The notes: generated from the sequence alone by a model not told the origin. Counted from the stretch's first letter, positions 8,264 to 18,556 are shown. The stretch: DNA of 64,000 nt from Enterobacteriaceae bacterium LSJC7 (GCA_000302695.1 AMFN01000014.1:283126-347125), one strand, 5' to 3'. Made by a program: numbers and translations.

Positions 8264-9472
8264 TTAGCGGAAGGGGCGGTCGGTCAGCAGTTCTTCTTTA
8301 TTCAATGACGCCTGCTCAATGGCTGGAGACGGGCTACCCTGGCCACTCAGTTCAGTGACAAGGTCATTTACGCCATCGCTCATGTTCACAAAGCGCGTCA
8401 GCGGCGAGCGGGTCACTACCACAAAGGCACCCACATTTTTCTCAGGCACCATTGCCATATAGGTGATAAAGCCGCCAGCACCGCCCGTTTTCTGGATGAT
8501 TCCCGGGCGGCCATTTTTCGCTGACATGTACACCCAGCCAAGTCCCAGCGCATCGGCATGACCAGGCACATCCATACCAATAACGCGATTAAGACGACTA
8601 CGCGGATAAATGATGGACTGCATTCTGTCTGCCTGACTGCTGCGGCTGTGGAAATCAGAAGCCAGGAACTGTTGCATCCAGCGCATCATGTCATCGGGTG
8701 TGGAGTAAATGCCGCCGCTTCCGATGGCCGCCAGCGTGTTATTACACGGACTTGCGCCTTTCTCTGGCACCATCAGGCGTGCGCACTGATCGGGAGAAGG
8801 GGTGAAGGTGGTGTCTTTCATGCCCAGCGGACGGGCAATGCGCTCGTCAAAAAGCTGCGGGTAAGGCTTCCCTGCGGCGCGCGACAGGGCATCGGCCAGC
8901 AGGTCGAAACCCAGGTTTGAATAGCCTGCGGTGGTGCCAGGTTCGCTTTTAAGGGTGGCATTTTGCAGCCAGTCCCAGCGCTGCTGGCGCGTTGGCCAGA
9001 CGAATACCGGACGGTGCGCCGCACCGCCTGGCTGCTCGCGAGGCAGGGCGCTGGTGTGGGTTGCCAGGTTCACCAGACGAATCGGTGCGCCCTGGAAAGT
9101 GGGCACGGACGCACCGGGCGGGGCGTATTTGCTCAACGGATCGTCAAGGCGAACGACACCGTCATCAAGCAGTTTGACCAGCATTTCGCTCGTCATCAGT
9201 TTTGTGATGGAGGCGATACGAATCACGGAGTCCAGCTGAGGACGCACGTTATTCCCAGGTCGGGTTTCGCCAAAGCTTCGAAATACGCGCTGGTTACCGT
9301 CAATCACCACCAGCGCCATGCCGGTCGCGCCGCTGCTGTAGAAGATATGATTCGCGTAGCGTTCAACAACGTCAGAGGTAAAAATGGGATCAACCGACGC
9401 AGCGGTTGCCGTGTGGGTAAAAGGAAGCGCGGCCAGTACCAGGGCGCCAAGCGCCAGAAGACGATGTTTCAA
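8264..9472 (-). CDS. ampH: Penicillin-binding protein AmpH (DD-carboxypeptidase/endopeptidase)
   Basis: AmpH is a periplasmic class C beta-lactamase-fold enzyme that trims and cleaves peptidoglycan peptides and helps in their recycling. The 402-residue protein starts with a signal peptide (to about residue 24, TATA-ASVDP). It carries the catalytic SxxK motif in ASITKLM, the YSN motif in AGYSNLGFDLL and KTGGAGGF as the third motif. E. coli AmpH is 385 residues; the extra length is in a C-terminal tail rich in Ser, Glu and Leu. It is divergent from sbmA, as in E. coli. Confidence 0.95.
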   Translation of the reverse strand: MKHRLLALGALVLAALPFTHTATAASVDPIFTSDVVERYANHIFYSSGATGMALVVIDGNQRVFRSFGETRPGNNVRPQLDSVIRIASITKLMTSEMLVKLLDDGVVRLDDPLSKYAPPGASVPTFQGAPIRLVNLATHTSALPREQPGGAAHRPVFVWPTRQQRWDWLQNATLKSEPGTTAGYSNLGFDLLADALSRAAGKPYPQLFDERIARPLGMKDTTFTPSPDQCARLMVPEKGASPCNNTLAAIGSGGIYSTPDDMMRWMQQFLASDFHSRSSQADRMQSIIYPRSRLNRVIGMDVPGHADALGLGWVYMSAKNGRPGIIQKTGGAGGFITYMAMVPEKNVGAFVVVTRSPLTRFVNMSDGVNDLVTELSGQGSPSPAIEQASLNKEELLTDRPFR

Positions 9473-9924
9473 AATGTGCTACCCATTAAATACATAAATG
9501 TCGTGAGATGAATCGTATTTACACCACCTGGCAGCGGAGCGCCAGTTATGCGGGGACATTTTGCACAAGAAAAAACGTAACCTTACATTTCGCAAGAAAA
9601 CAGGTGGCTTGCTGTTAGCATTTAACGGCTTTTTTGTTAAGCAATGGTAATGAGTTGCGGCCGGGCTCGCCGGGTGAAAAACATGACATTCCCATTTCGC
9701 CGCACGTAAGCGGGGGCGAGAATGGCCTTTAGTGCATCATCAGGTTGCTGTGTGAGACAGTTAAGGCAGTCATCGAGGTTGCACAAGAAAGAATACGTTG
9801 ATTTGGCTTTGTTTTTTGTAAGAGCATTACATAGTTTGATACAACATCCTGCAATTGGCTGCTCGCACTTGCGGGTATAACAGTGCAAGCAGCGTGTGAC
9901 TATGTTATTGCAGGAGACTCATGG
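9473..9924. other. ampH-sbmA divergent intergenic region with a long inverted repeat
   Basis: This 452-base stretch should hold the promoters of both genes. At 9858-9893 it has two 12-base arms, GCTGCTCGCACT and AGTGCAAGCAGC, complementary but for one pair and separated by 12 bases. They lie 31 bases before the sbmA start, so the structure would fall in or just ahead of the sbmA leader. I could not place a promoter with confidence. Confidence 0.6.
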
Positions 9925-11139
9925 ATGTTTAAGTCGTTTTTCCCCCGACCGACGGCGTTCTTTCTGTCGGCTTTTCTCTGGGCGGCGCTGGCCGTTATTT
10001 TCTGGCAGTTCATGGGCAAAACCTGGCTGACAGCGCTTGTGGGCGCCGGTGCAGATGTTCCTGTGAGCGCGGCGCGGTTCTGGTCGCCTGGCTATCTGGT
10101 GTTTTATGCCTACTATGCCGCCTGCGTCGGGCTGTTTGCCCTGTGCTGGTTTACGTTCAGTCCTCACCGCTGGCAGTACTGGTCAATTCTGGGATCGGCG
10201 CTAATTGTATTCGTGACCTGGTTTCTGGTGGAAGTGGGCGTGGCAGTAAATGCCTGGTATGCGCCCTTTTACGATTTGATTCAGCAATCTCTCAGCAAGC
10301 CAGGCAGCGTGTCCGTCACGCAGTTTTACAATGGCGTGCTGGTTTTTCTCGGTATTGCGCTGATTTCCGTCACCGTGGGCGTGCTCAATAACTTTTTTGT
10401 CAGCCACTATGTGTTCCGCTGGCGCACGGCGATGAACGAATACTATATGGCCCACTGGCAGCGTTTGCGCCACATTGAAGGTGCTGCCCAGCGTGTGCAG
10501 GAAGACACCATGCGCTTTGCCACCACGCTTGAAGGGATGGGCATCAGCTTTATTCAGGCGCTGATGACCCTGATTGCATTTTTGCCCGTGTTGGTCGCAC
10601 TTTCGCCGCATGTTCCCGAACTGCCGTTTGTTGGACATGTACAGTATGGGTTGGTGATGGCGGCTATTGTCTGGGCGCTGATGGGCACCGGGCTGCTGGC
10701 GCTGGTGGGGATTAAACTGCCGGGGCTGGAGTTCAAAAATCAGCGTGTAGAGGCGGCATATCGTAAAGAGCTGGTCTACGGTGAGGATGACCCTGCACGC
10801 GCGGCACCGCCTACGGTGCGCGAGCTTTTTAGCGACGTGCGGCGCAACTACTTTCGTCTCTATTTTCACTATATGTACTTCAACATTGCCCGCATCCTCT
10901 ACCTGCAGATCGATAACGTCTTCGGTCTGTTCTTGCTGTTCCCCTCAATTGTGGCAGGCACCATCACGCTTGGTCTCCTGACCCAGATAACCAACGTGTT
11001 TGAGAAGGTGCGCAGCGCTTTCCAGTACCTGATTAACTCGTGGGCGACGCTGGTGGAGTTGATGTCCATTTACAAGCGTCTGCGCAGCTTTGAGCAGCAG
11101 CTTGATGTGCCTTTGCATGAAGAAACACCGGCGCTGTAG
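9925..11139 (+). CDS. sbmA: Peptide antibiotic transporter SbmA
   Basis: SbmA is a proton-driven inner membrane importer of microcin B17, microcin J25, bleomycin and proline-rich peptides. The product of 404 residues is close to the 406 of E. coli and shares the blocks [32 protein letters not shown] and [20 protein letters not shown], typical of the SbmA/BacA family (an ABC-transporter-like membrane domain without an ATPase). The start at 9925 was chosen because AGGAG (9912-9916) precedes it and it gives MFKSFFPRP. yaiW follows 63 bases downstream and is probably co-transcribed. Confidence 0.96.
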   Translation: MFKSFFPRPTAFFLSAFLWAALAVIFWQFMGKTWLTALVGAGADVPVSAARFWSPGYLVFYAYYAACVGLFALCWFTFSPHRWQYWSILGSALIVFVTWFLVEVGVAVNAWYAPFYDLIQQSLSKPGSVSVTQFYNGVLVFLGIALISVTVGVLNNFFVSHYVFRWRTAMNEYYMAHWQRLRHIEGAAQRVQEDTMRFATTLEGMGISFIQALMTLIAFLPVLVALSPHVPELPFVGHVQYGLVMAAIVWALMGTGLLALVGIKLPGLEFKNQRVEAAYRKELVYGEDDPARAAPPTVRELFSDVRRNYFRLYFHYMYFNIARILYLQIDNVFGLFLLFPSIVAGTITLGLLTQITNVFEKVRSAFQYLINSWATLVELMSIYKRLRSFEQQLDVPLHEETPAL

Positions 11140-11202
11140 CCTGGCGGCATTGACGCCGTATGACGAAAAATGGCAGGCTCCAGGCAACATAAGGGAGAAC
11201 GC

Positions 11203-12294
11203 ATGAAAAGCTATTTTCGTCCAGGCTTGCTGTTGGCCGCGCTGGTGCTGGCGGGCTGTGGTAGCCAGCAGACGCAGCAAAAACTGCCCGCCGGCGTTAA
11301 GCCGGTGGATGTTGCCGCAACGGTACGCCAGAAAATGCCGGCCAGCGTGAAGCAGAGAGATGCCTGGGCGCAGGACATTGCCACGGCATTTGCCAGCCAG
11401 AAGCTGGCAGCGAGTGAGGAGAACGTCTGCTCGGTGTTGGCCGTTGCCGCGCAGGAGTCCACCTACCAGAGCGATCCGCGCGTGCCGGGGCTGAGCAAGA
11501 TTGCCTGGCAGGAAATCTATCGCCGGGCGGGCAAACTCTATGTGCCTGAGTTTGTGGTGCGCACGGCGCTGTCCATTACATCCCCAACCGGCAAAAGCTA
11601 TGCCGAACGGCTGGATAACGTGAAAAGCGAAGGTGAACTGAGCGCTATTTTTGATGACTTTATCAATATGGTGCCGCTGGGACAGAAGCTCTTTGGCAGT
11701 CTCAACCCGGTGCGCACCGGCGGACCGATGCAGGTCAGCATTGCGTTTGCCGAGCAGCATACTTCAGGCTATCCGTGGAAAATCGACGGTACGGTGCGTC
11801 AGGAAGTGTTCACCCGGCGCGGCGGCATGTGGTTTGGGATTTACCATTTGCTGAACTACCCGGCGAACTACAGCAGCCCGCTGTACCGCTTTGCCGACTT
11901 CAACGCGGGCTGGTACGCCAGCCGCAACGCCGCGTTCCAGAACGCGGTCAGTAAGGCAACCGGCGTGAAGCTGGCGCTGGACGGCGATCTGGTTCGCTAC
12001 GACACGGATGAGCCAGGCCAGACCGAGCTGGCGGTGCGTAAGCTGTCGTCATCGCTCAATATGAGTGACAGCGAAATCCACAATGCGCTGAAAAAAGGCG
12101 ACAGCCTGGACTTTGAGAAAAGCCGCCTGTATGACGCGGTGTATCAGATTGCCGAAAAGCGTACCGGGAAGCGGCTGGCGCGTGAGATGCTGCCCGGTAT
12201 TACGCTTGAAAGCCCTAAAATCACCCGCAACCTGACCACGGCGTGGTTTGCTAAACGGGTGGACGAGCGTCGGGCAAGCTGTATGCAGCGTTAA
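11203..12294 (+). CDS. yaiW: Outer-membrane lipoprotein YaiW
   Basis: A 363-residue lipoprotein: signal peptide with lipobox LVLAGC, lipidated at Cys18. The rest is the DUF1615 domain that makes up E. coli YaiW. That protein is reported as surface-exposed and, with SbmA, affects sensitivity to the proline-rich peptide Bac7. The start at 11203 has AAGGGAG (11191-11197) ahead; the longer frame from 11170 would spoil the signal peptide. The 3' end overlaps the end of yaiY by four bases. Confidence 0.93.
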   Translation: MKSYFRPGLLLAALVLAGCGSQQTQQKLPAGVKPVDVAATVRQKMPASVKQRDAWAQDIATAFASQKLAASEENVCSVLAVAAQESTYQSDPRVPGLSKIAWQEIYRRAGKLYVPEFVVRTALSITSPTGKSYAERLDNVKSEGELSAIFDDFINMVPLGQKLFGSLNPVRTGGPMQVSIAFAEQHTSGYPWKIDGTVRQEVFTRRGGMWFGIYHLLNYPANYSSPLYRFADFNAGWYASRNAAFQNAVSKATGVKLALDGDLVRYDTDEPGQTELAVRKLSSSLNMSDSEIHNALKKGDSLDFEKSRLYDAVYQIAEKRTGKRLAREMLPGITLESPKITRNLTTAWFAKRVDERRASCMQR

Positions 12295-12602
12295 CGCAAC
12301 CTTGTCGTGTGGCGCACGCGTGCGGCGATGATAACGATGCCAAGCAGCAGTGCGCCCACGCTAAAGACGCTGAGGCCAAACAGGACGTTAACCCCAAAAC
12401 CGATGTCAATGTGCGGGCGGTTGGCATTGTTACTTTGCATAAGGTGTTCAAACATGCCGGGGGAATTAATCAATAAGTTGACAGCCTGCGAACCTGCCCA
12501 GAAGCAAAACAGCACAAACACGGCCCAGGAAATATTGCCGAGTATTGTGGCCTCTTTTTTAGCTCTGATGAACACAGGTCTGGATAACGAAAAGTCTGCC
12601 AT
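12291..12602 (-). CDS. yaiY: YaiY family inner membrane protein (DUF2755)
   Basis: A 103-residue protein with two predicted membrane helices (about 22-46 and 69-94) that matches E. coli YaiY in length and sequence. No function is known. It converges on yaiW with a four-base overlap and starts after GGGAG. Confidence 0.9.
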   Translation of the reverse strand: MADFSLSRPVFIRAKKEATILGNISWAVFVLFCFWAGSQAVNLLINSPGMFEHLMQSNNANRPHIDIGFGVNVLFGLSVFSVGALLLGIVIIAARVRHTTRLR

Positions 12603-13020
12603 CGTCGGTCTCCCGCAGGATGTTATGGGCGCAGATGCTTAAATCTGCGTTAAGTCTGGCAGTGCTGTTGAAAAGGTGACATCAGATTGCTGGTAATTTC
12701 TGATACGGAATATTCCTGAATCCTCTTTTTATGCTCTCCTTCACATTTCGCCCACATCCCCCCTGGATGCCTGACCAAAATACCCGGCGGCAGTGGGCGT
12801 TTTGTCCACTCAATTCGTTTCTTCACCTGCCCCAGCCGCGGGTTCATCCGGCTTTCCCCCTGACAACCGCGTGAAGTGCATTGCAAAAAACGGCAACGAA
12901 CTGGCGCTGTTGCAACCAGAGTGGAGGCTGGCTTGCTGCATGGTTTGTGCAGCATACGTCTGTCTGGACGCAGTCAACGCACTGTGTGAAGATGATTTTT
13001 TGACAATCTGGAAATCGACT
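12603..13020. other. yaiY-yaiZ divergent intergenic region
   Basis: About 418 bases. A longer frame runs into yaiZ from 12793, but its first 76 codons are unlike any YaiZ and lack a ribosome binding site. I see no RNA gene or clear terminator; promoters of yaiY and yaiZ must lie here. Confidence 0.5.
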
Positions 13021-13227
13021 ATGACCCTGAAAATGCGCCGTGACTGGCACTATTATGCTTTCGCTATTGGTCTTATCTTTATTCTGAACGGCGTACTGGG
13101 TCTGATGGGATTTGAGCCGCAGGGCTGGCAGCGCTACGCGGCCGGGTTGGCAAGCTGGGTGGTGGGTTTCTGGCTGGCAGGGTTTATTATTCGCCGCCCG
13201 GCTGAGGCGGCGAATGAAAACAATTAA
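13021..13227 (+). CDS. yaiZ: YaiZ family inner membrane protein (DUF2754)
   Basis: A 68-residue protein with two membrane helices (about 10-29 and 40-59) and the conserved start [19 protein letters not shown] seen in E. coli YaiZ. The ATG at 13021 was chosen by length and by homology; GGAAA lies about eight bases upstream. Function unknown. The gene ends four bases inside the end of ddlA on the other strand. Confidence 0.88.
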   Translation: MTLKMRRDWHYYAFAIGLIFILNGVLGLMGFEPQGWQRYAAGLASWVVGFWLAGFIIRRPAEAANENN

Positions 13228-14321
13228 GCGCTTAGCGAACTTTCCAGCGCGTTTTCCTCGCGGTGGCGCGCTATTGCCAGTTCAATAAGGCGCGTAATCA
13301 GCGCGCTATAACCCAGGCCGCTTGCCTGCCACAGTTTGGGGTACATACTGATATTGGTAAAACCGGGCAGGGTGTTGATTTCATTTATCACCACCTCGTT
13401 TTCCGGCGTCAGGAACACGTCCACGCGCGCCATGCCGCAGCATTCGAGTGCCTGAAAGGCGCGTATCGCCGTGGCCCTGATTTCATCATTGAGCGTGTCC
13501 GGTAGCGCGGCGGGAACCACCACGCGCGCCTGGGCGTCACTGATGTATTTGGCGTCGTAGCTGTAAAAGGTAGCGTTAACCACGATTTCGCCGCAGGTGC
13601 TGGCCTCTGGGTTTTCATTACCCAGTACCGCACACTCGATTTCTCGTCCGGTAATGCCTTTTTCTACCAGCACTTTAGTGTCAAAACGAAATGCCAGCGC
13701 GAGCGCAGCGCGGTACTCAGCTTCGCTGTTGACGCGGCTTACGCCAACCGAAGAACCCTGGCTTGCGGGTTTGACAAAAAGTGGCAAGCCGAAGCGCTGC
13801 TCCAGCTCGGTAAAGCTCACGCTGTCGCGGTTTGCCGCTTTAAACGTGATGAATGGCGCAACGTTTAATCCGGCGTCACGCAGCAGGCGCTTGGCAACAT
13901 CTTTATCCATGCTGACCGCAGAGCCGAGCACACCTGAGCCAACAAACGGCAGGTTTGCCATACGCAGCATACCCTGAAGTGAGCCGTCTTCACCGAGCGT
14001 GCCGTGCACAATCGGGAAAATTACATCCACCGGCAGTGCGTTGCCGGCGGTGGTGTCCAGAAGCGCGGGAGCGTCTTCGCCCGGTATCAGCGCAACGCGC
14101 TGTTCAGAAGGCTTAAGGGCGATATGCGCCGGGTCGTGGGCGTTAAGGAGCCAGTCCCGGGCATCGCTGTGCTGCCAGCGGCCATGTTTGTCCATCCCCA
14201 ACAGCACAGGTTCAAACTTCTCTTTATCCAGCGCATCGACAATGTTTTTTGCCGACTGCAACGACACTTCATGCTCAGCAGATTTGCCACCAAACACGAT
14301 GCCCACACGCAGTTTTGCCAT
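13224..14321 (-). CDS. ddlA: D-alanine-D-alanine ligase A
   Basis: DdlA makes the D-Ala-D-Ala dipeptide for the peptidoglycan precursor with ATP. The 365 residues have the ATP-grasp layout: [14 protein letters not shown] near the N-terminus, [15 protein letters not shown] with the D-Ala-binding site, [17 protein letters not shown] in the ATP site and [19 protein letters not shown] with the Mg-binding residues. Length and sequence fit the E. coli DdlA type rather than DdlB, which is about 306 residues. AAGG precedes the start. Confidence 0.96.
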   Translation of the reverse strand: MAKLRVGIVFGGKSAEHEVSLQSAKNIVDALDKEKFEPVLLGMDKHGRWQHSDARDWLLNAHDPAHIALKPSEQRVALIPGEDAPALLDTTAGNALPVDVIFPIVHGTLGEDGSLQGMLRMANLPFVGSGVLGSAVSMDKDVAKRLLRDAGLNVAPFITFKAANRDSVSFTELEQRFGLPLFVKPASQGSSVGVSRVNSEAEYRAALALAFRFDTKVLVEKGITGREIECAVLGNENPEASTCGEIVVNATFYSYDAKYISDAQARVVVPAALPDTLNDEIRATAIRAFQALECCGMARVDVFLTPENEVVINEINTLPGFTNISMYPKLWQASGLGYSALITRLIELAIARHREENALESSLSA

Positions 14322-14459
14322 CTCATAAACCTTCTGAAAATACGACGCAAGTCAGACAAAATAGCACGCTGAACGCCGTGCTTCATCTGACTTGTCGCGT
14401 ATAGTACCAGCAAGCGCGGTGTATATACTGAAACTATCTAAAAGTGGCGCGGGGGCAGC

Positions 14460-15155
14460 ATGGGAAAGGGGGCAGTTGGCGTAATGGTCTTGCTGGTGTT
14501 ACTGGCTACAGGCTGGTGGGGAGTGCAGCAATTACCGCCTCAGTACAATCCGTTTGCGCCACTCACACTTGACGAACCGCCCACGGCGTTGACGCGCTAT
14601 AAGCTGCGCCAGCTGGCAAATCAACCGCAGGAATGCGCGGCTTTGCTGGCCCAGGCGCAGGCGCGCGGCATGATTTCCTGGCACGCTCAGGCCGACAGTA
14701 CCGGCGCGTGTCCGTTAAAAAATGTGGTGCGAGTTGCACGGTTTGGCACTGTCAGACTGAGCAGCAGCTTTCTGGCAAGCTGCCCTCTGGCCGTACGCAG
14801 CGCGATGTTTATTCATCGTGCGGCGCCGCAGGCAGAGCAGCGACAGGGCAGCGCGCTTACACAAATCGATCACGTGGGCAGCTATGCCTGTCGCAATATC
14901 TATCATCGCCCGCAAGGACGACTTAGCGAGCATGCGACGGCAGATGCGCTGGATATCAGCGGTTTTCGCTTTGCTAACGGTCAGCGCGTCACCGTAGAAA
15001 AAGGCTGGCGTGCTTCGGGCAAAACGTCCGGGGTACTAAAAGCGTTGTTTCAGCAAAGCTGTGCCTATTATGGCAATGCCCTCGGGCCGGAGTATAACGC
15101 CGCGCATGCAGGCCATTTCCACCTCGGCGTGCGCGGGTTTGGCCTGTGCCGATAG
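14460..15155 (+). CDS. Extensin-family protein (putative zinc DD-peptidase fold)
   Basis: A 231-residue protein with an N-terminal signal or anchor helix (about residues 5-25) followed by the Extensin-like C-terminal domain (PF06904). The metal-site pattern of LAS/M15-like peptidases is visible: SEHATADALDISGF (His and Asp) and, near the end, HAGHFHLGV. Paired cysteines (GACPL, SCPLA, YACR, QSCAY, GLCR) suggest disulfides in the periplasm. These facts suggest a cell-wall peptide hydrolase or binding protein, which is an inference. It lies back to back with ddlA; E. coli has no gene at this point. The start codon is not firmly fixed, as the ribosome site is weak. Confidence 0.75.
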   Translation: MGKGAVGVMVLLVLLATGWWGVQQLPPQYNPFAPLTLDEPPTALTRYKLRQLANQPQECAALLAQAQARGMISWHAQADSTGACPLKNVVRVARFGTVRLSSSFLASCPLAVRSAMFIHRAAPQAEQRQGSALTQIDHVGSYACRNIYHRPQGRLSEHATADALDISGFRFANGQRVTVEKGWRASGKTSGVLKALFQQSCAYYGNALGPEYNAAHAGHFHLGVRGFGLCR

Positions 15156-15301
15156 CATTTTTCTGCTTTCCTGCGCGTATGAACAGACCTGCTCGCCCTG
15201 TACGTTGTTTGTGTGCAGGCACAGAGTGCGCATTCGGGCGCGGTTGCCTTTGTTATGCTGTCTGCTTGTTACTGGCCGATTGACCGGGTAGATGATTACC
15301 G

Positions 15302-16498
15302 ATGGAAAAGTGGAAAGTTAACCTCATTTCAGTCTGGTTTGGCTGCTTTTTTACCGGCCTTGCTATCAGCCAGATATTGCCCTTCCTGCCGCTGTATGTG
15401 GAACAGTTGGGCGTGAAGTCGCATGAGGCGCTGTCCATCTGGTCGGGGCTTACGTTCAGTATCACTTTTCTGGTGTCGGCTATTGTGTCGCCGATGTGGG
15501 GCAGCCTTGCGGACCGTAAAGGCCGCAAACTCATGCTGTTGCGCGCTTCCCTGGGCATGGCTATTGCCATTCTGTTACAGGCCTTTGTCACCAGCGTCTG
15601 GCAGCTTTTCCTGCTGCGCGGCCTGATGGGGCTAACCTCTGGTTATATTCCTAATGCGATGGCGCTGGTGGCCTCACAGGCACCGCGCGAGCGCAGTGGC
15701 TGGGCGCTCAGTACCCTTTCCACCGCACAAATTAGCGGCGTTATCGCAGGCCCGTTAATGGGCGGTTTTATGGCAGACGCTTTCGGGTTGCGCACCGTTT
15801 TTCTCATCACGGCGCTGCTTTTAATCGTGAGCTTTCTGGTCACGTTGCTGCTGATTAAAGAGGGCGCCAGGCCGATGGTCGCGAAAAGTGAGCGTCTGAG
15901 TGGTAAAGCGGTTTTTTCCTCATTGCCGTACCCGAAACTCATTGTGAGCCTGTTTATTACCACCATGGTGATTCAGCTTTGCAACGGTTCTGTGGGGCCG
16001 ATTCTGGCGTTATTCATTAAAGAGATGTCGCCTGACAGCAATAATATTGCGTTTATGAGCGGGCTGATTGCTGCCGTCCCCGGCGTGTCGGCGCTGCTGT
16101 CGGCACCGCGGCTTGGCAAGCTTGGTGACCGTATCGGCACCGCGCGTGTACTGGTCGCAACACTTGCCTGCTCTGTGGTGCTATTTTTTGCCATGTCGTT
16201 TGTGACATCGCCGACGCAGCTTGCGCTACTGCGCTTCTTGCTCGGCTTTGCCGATGGCGCAATGCTGCCTGCGGTGCAAACGCTGCTGCTGAAAAATGCC
16301 AGCGAACAGGTAACCGGACGTATCTTTGGCTATAACCAGTCGTTTATGTACCTGGGGAATGTCGTGGGGCCGTTAATTGGGGCCGGAGTCTCAGCCATGG
16401 CGGGCTATCGTTGGGTATTTGGCGCGACAGCATTGGTGGTGCTAATTAATCTCTGGCAATTGAGTGCAATATTACGCCGCAGCCATGTTCAACGTTGA
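15302..16498 (+). CDS. MdtG-like MFS multidrug exporter
   Basis: A 398-residue, 12-helix MFS protein. It resembles E. coli MdtG (YceE) over its length: FLPLYVEQLGV, LADRKGRKLMLLRASLGM, SGWALSTLSTAQISG and RIFGYNQSFMYLGNVVGPLIG. MdtG exports fosfomycin and deoxycholate in E. coli. The identity looks too low, and the location (ddlA-iraP instead of 24 min) too different, to call this the orthologue, so it is best taken as a paralogue of the DHA1 group with unknown substrate. It follows the extensin gene by 146 bases on the same strand. Confidence 0.8.
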   Translation: MEKWKVNLISVWFGCFFTGLAISQILPFLPLYVEQLGVKSHEALSIWSGLTFSITFLVSAIVSPMWGSLADRKGRKLMLLRASLGMAIAILLQAFVTSVWQLFLLRGLMGLTSGYIPNAMALVASQAPRERSGWALSTLSTAQISGVIAGPLMGGFMADAFGLRTVFLITALLLIVSFLVTLLLIKEGARPMVAKSERLSGKAVFSSLPYPKLIVSLFITTMVIQLCNGSVGPILALFIKEMSPDSNNIAFMSGLIAAVPGVSALLSAPRLGKLGDRIGTARVLVATLACSVVLFFAMSFVTSPTQLALLRFLLGFADGAMLPAVQTLLLKNASEQVTGRIFGYNQSFMYLGNVVGPLIGAGVSAMAGYRWVFGATALVVLINLWQLSAILRRSHVQR

Positions 16499-16723
16499 CG
16501 GTAGTTATTACGGGGACGCGGCACCTTAATCGTTTTTTCGTTTACTTATCTATTATTTTTTCTAATAAATCATTTTTTGGATAACGGTAAAACGTTTCGC
16601 TGGCCTTTTTTTTGCACTTACGCACATTAATTCACGCAGGTGAAAAAATAATGATTCGCGATGCTGGGCATTACGCTTACAGAGTGTTAACGTAGCTTTA
16701 ACGATCGTCCCCGGAAACTCGTC

Positions 16724-16969
16724 ATGAAAAACTTAATTGCAGAACTGTTGGTTAAACTGGCGGAAAAGGATGAGGCCTGCGACGAACAAACCGCTCGTCT
16801 CTGTGCACTGGAGCTGGTGGTCACCTCTTTACTTTGCCGCATGAACTCAGCGGAACTTAATTCTTTGGCCAGCGGTGTCGAAGAAGATATCGCCCGCGCG
16901 ACGCTGAAAACGGCTAATCCTGAGTTATTGCAACAACATGTTCAGCGTCTGCTTCAGGCAAAGTTGTAA
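16724..16969 (+). CDS. iraP: RssB anti-adaptor IraP
   Basis: IraP binds the adaptor RssB and so protects sigma-S from ClpXP, in E. coli during phosphate starvation. The 81-residue protein starts MKNLIAELLVKLAEK, nearly the E. coli N-terminus, and has the expected coiled-coil pattern (residues about 3-45) and a C-terminal helix HVQRLLQAKL. Position just ahead of phoA is conserved. The AT-rich 225 bases upstream are likely to hold its ppGpp-responsive promoter. Confidence 0.88.
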   Translation: MKNLIAELLVKLAEKDEACDEQTARLCALELVVTSLLCRMNSAELNSLASGVEEDIARATLKTANPELLQQHVQRLLQAKL

Positions 16970-16992
16970 TCCTTTCCTCTTATAAGCGTTTG

Positions 16993-17026
16993 CTGTCATA
17001 AGTTTGTCATCTGATATTTTTATAGT
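16993..17026 (+). promoter_or_regulatory. Pho box and promoter of phoA
   Basis: CTGTCATAAGTTTGTCATCT (16993-17012) holds two CTGTCAT-like repeats 11 bases apart, the PhoB-binding Pho box that replaces the -35 element. TATAGT at 17021-17026 is the -10. This is close to the E. coli phoA control region and implies induction by PhoB-phosphate at low phosphate. Confidence 0.85.
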
Positions 17027-17059
17027 CACACTGTCCTTATTCATACAGAGAGAAACAGT

Positions 17060-18487
17060 GTGAAACAGAGCGCAACGATTACTTTTTTATTACCGCTATT
17101 ATTTACTGCCGGGGCGGTATTCGCGCAGGATAATAGCGACGCCTTCATGTCTCGTGCCGCCCATGGTGATATCACGGAGCCTGGCGGCGCCCGTCGACTG
17201 GAGAGTGACATTACCGCATCACTGCGCGCATCCCTCAGTGATAAGCCCGCTAAAAACGTCATTTTACTGATTGGTGACGGCATGGGGGACTCTGAAATTA
17301 CCGCGGCGCGTAATTACGCACAAGGCGCAGGCGGCTTTTTTAAAGGGCTGGACGCGTTGCCGCTCACCGGTCAGTACACACACTATGCGCTCGATAAGAA
17401 AACCCACAAGCCGGATTATGTGACCGACTCCGCTGCCTCCGCCACCGCATGGAGCACTGGCGTTAAAACCTATAACGGCGCGCTCGGCGTGGATGTTAAC
17501 GGTAAGCCTTACCCAACGCTGCTGGAGCTTGCGAAAGCCGCAGGGTACGCCACGGGCAATGTCTCAACGGCTGAAATCCAGGACGCCACGCCAGCGGCGC
17601 TGGTCGCTCACGTCACCTCACGCAAATGTTATGGCCCGCAGGCAACGCGTGAAAGCTGCCCGACGCTGGCGCTGGAAAATGGTGGCCCAGGCTCCATTAC
17701 CGAGCAATTGCTGAATGCGCGCGCCGACGTGACGCTGGGCGGCGGGGCAAAAACCTTTGCCGAAGAGGCGGCGGCCGGTGAATGGCAGGGCAAAACGCTG
17801 CTTGAGCAGGCGCGGCTTCGGGGCTATCAACTGGTCAACGATGCCCGGACGCTGGAAGCCGTGACGGTAGCCGACCAACAGCAACCGCTGCTGGGGCTTT
17901 TTGCCAGCGGTAACATGCCGGTGCGCTGGCAGGGACCGAAGGCGAGCTATCGCGGTAGCATCGATAAACCGGCGGTGACGTGCCAGAACAATCCACAGCG
18001 CAATGACGCCATCCCCACCCTGGCGCAGATGACCGAGAAAGCCATTACGCTACTGAGTCGCAATGAAAAGGGCTTTTTCCTGCAAGTCGAGGGCGCGTCG
18101 ATTGATAAGCAGGATCACGCCGCCAATCCGTGTGGGCAGATAGGCGAAACGGTTGATCTCGATGAAGCGGTGCAAAAGGCGCTGGCATTTGCCCGCAAAG
18201 ACGGTAACACGCTGGTGGTGGTGACGGCCGATCACGCCCACGCGAGCCAGATTCTGGCACCAGACAGTAAAGCGCCGGGGTTGACGCAGGCGCTGAACAC
18301 CAAAGATGGTGCTGTGATGGTCATGAGCTACGGCACATCTGAGGAAGAATCGCAGGGGCATACCGGCACTCAGTTGCGCATTGCCGCTTACGGCCCACAG
18401 GCAGGCAACGTGGTTGGGTTGACCGACCAGACGGATCTGTTCTATACGCTGCGCCGCGCGCTGGGGATAAGTGGCGAAAGCCCCTGA
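17060..18487 (+). CDS. phoA: Alkaline phosphatase PhoA (GTG start)
   Basis: PhoA is the periplasmic, dimeric Zn/Mg phosphomonoesterase that frees phosphate from organic esters. The 475-residue precursor starts at GTG, as in E. coli, and has a signal peptide ending about VFA-QDN. The catalytic serine is in [14 protein letters not shown], the first metal Asp is in [11 protein letters not shown], and metal ligands follow in [11 protein letters not shown] and [11 protein letters not shown]. Cysteines for the two disulfides are in RKCYGP, RESCPT, VTCQN and NPCGQ. A Pho box lies just upstream and psiF just downstream. Confidence 0.97.
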   Translation: MKQSATITFLLPLLFTAGAVFAQDNSDAFMSRAAHGDITEPGGARRLESDITASLRASLSDKPAKNVILLIGDGMGDSEITAARNYAQGAGGFFKGLDALPLTGQYTHYALDKKTHKPDYVTDSAASATAWSTGVKTYNGALGVDVNGKPYPTLLELAKAAGYATGNVSTAEIQDATPAALVAHVTSRKCYGPQATRESCPTLALENGGPGSITEQLLNARADVTLGGGAKTFAEEAAAGEWQGKTLLEQARLRGYQLVNDARTLEAVTVADQQQPLLGLFASGNMPVRWQGPKASYRGSIDKPAVTCQNNPQRNDAIPTLAQMTEKAITLLSRNEKGFFLQVEGASIDKQDHAANPCGQIGETVDLDEAVQKALAFARKDGNTLVVVTADHAHASQILAPDSKAPGLTQALNTKDGAVMVMSYGTSEEESQGHTGTQLRIAAYGPQAGNVVGLTDQTDLFYTLRRALGISGESP

Positions 18488-18556
18488 AAGTGAGTGGCAT
18501 TTTTGTCATTTCAGGCCCACTATTAGCGCACACAACAAAAAAAGAAGGACGGTGTT

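Noticed and set aside
9637-9888. Minus-strand frame of 83 codons with eight Cys in the ampH-sbmA gap
   Set aside because: The Cys pattern is curious, but it would start with TTG without a ribosome site, inside the inverted repeat, and matches nothing I know.
12793-13020. N-terminal extension of YaiZ by 76 codons
   Set aside because: No ribosome site at the upstream start and no similarity to the family; the 68-residue form fits E. coli.
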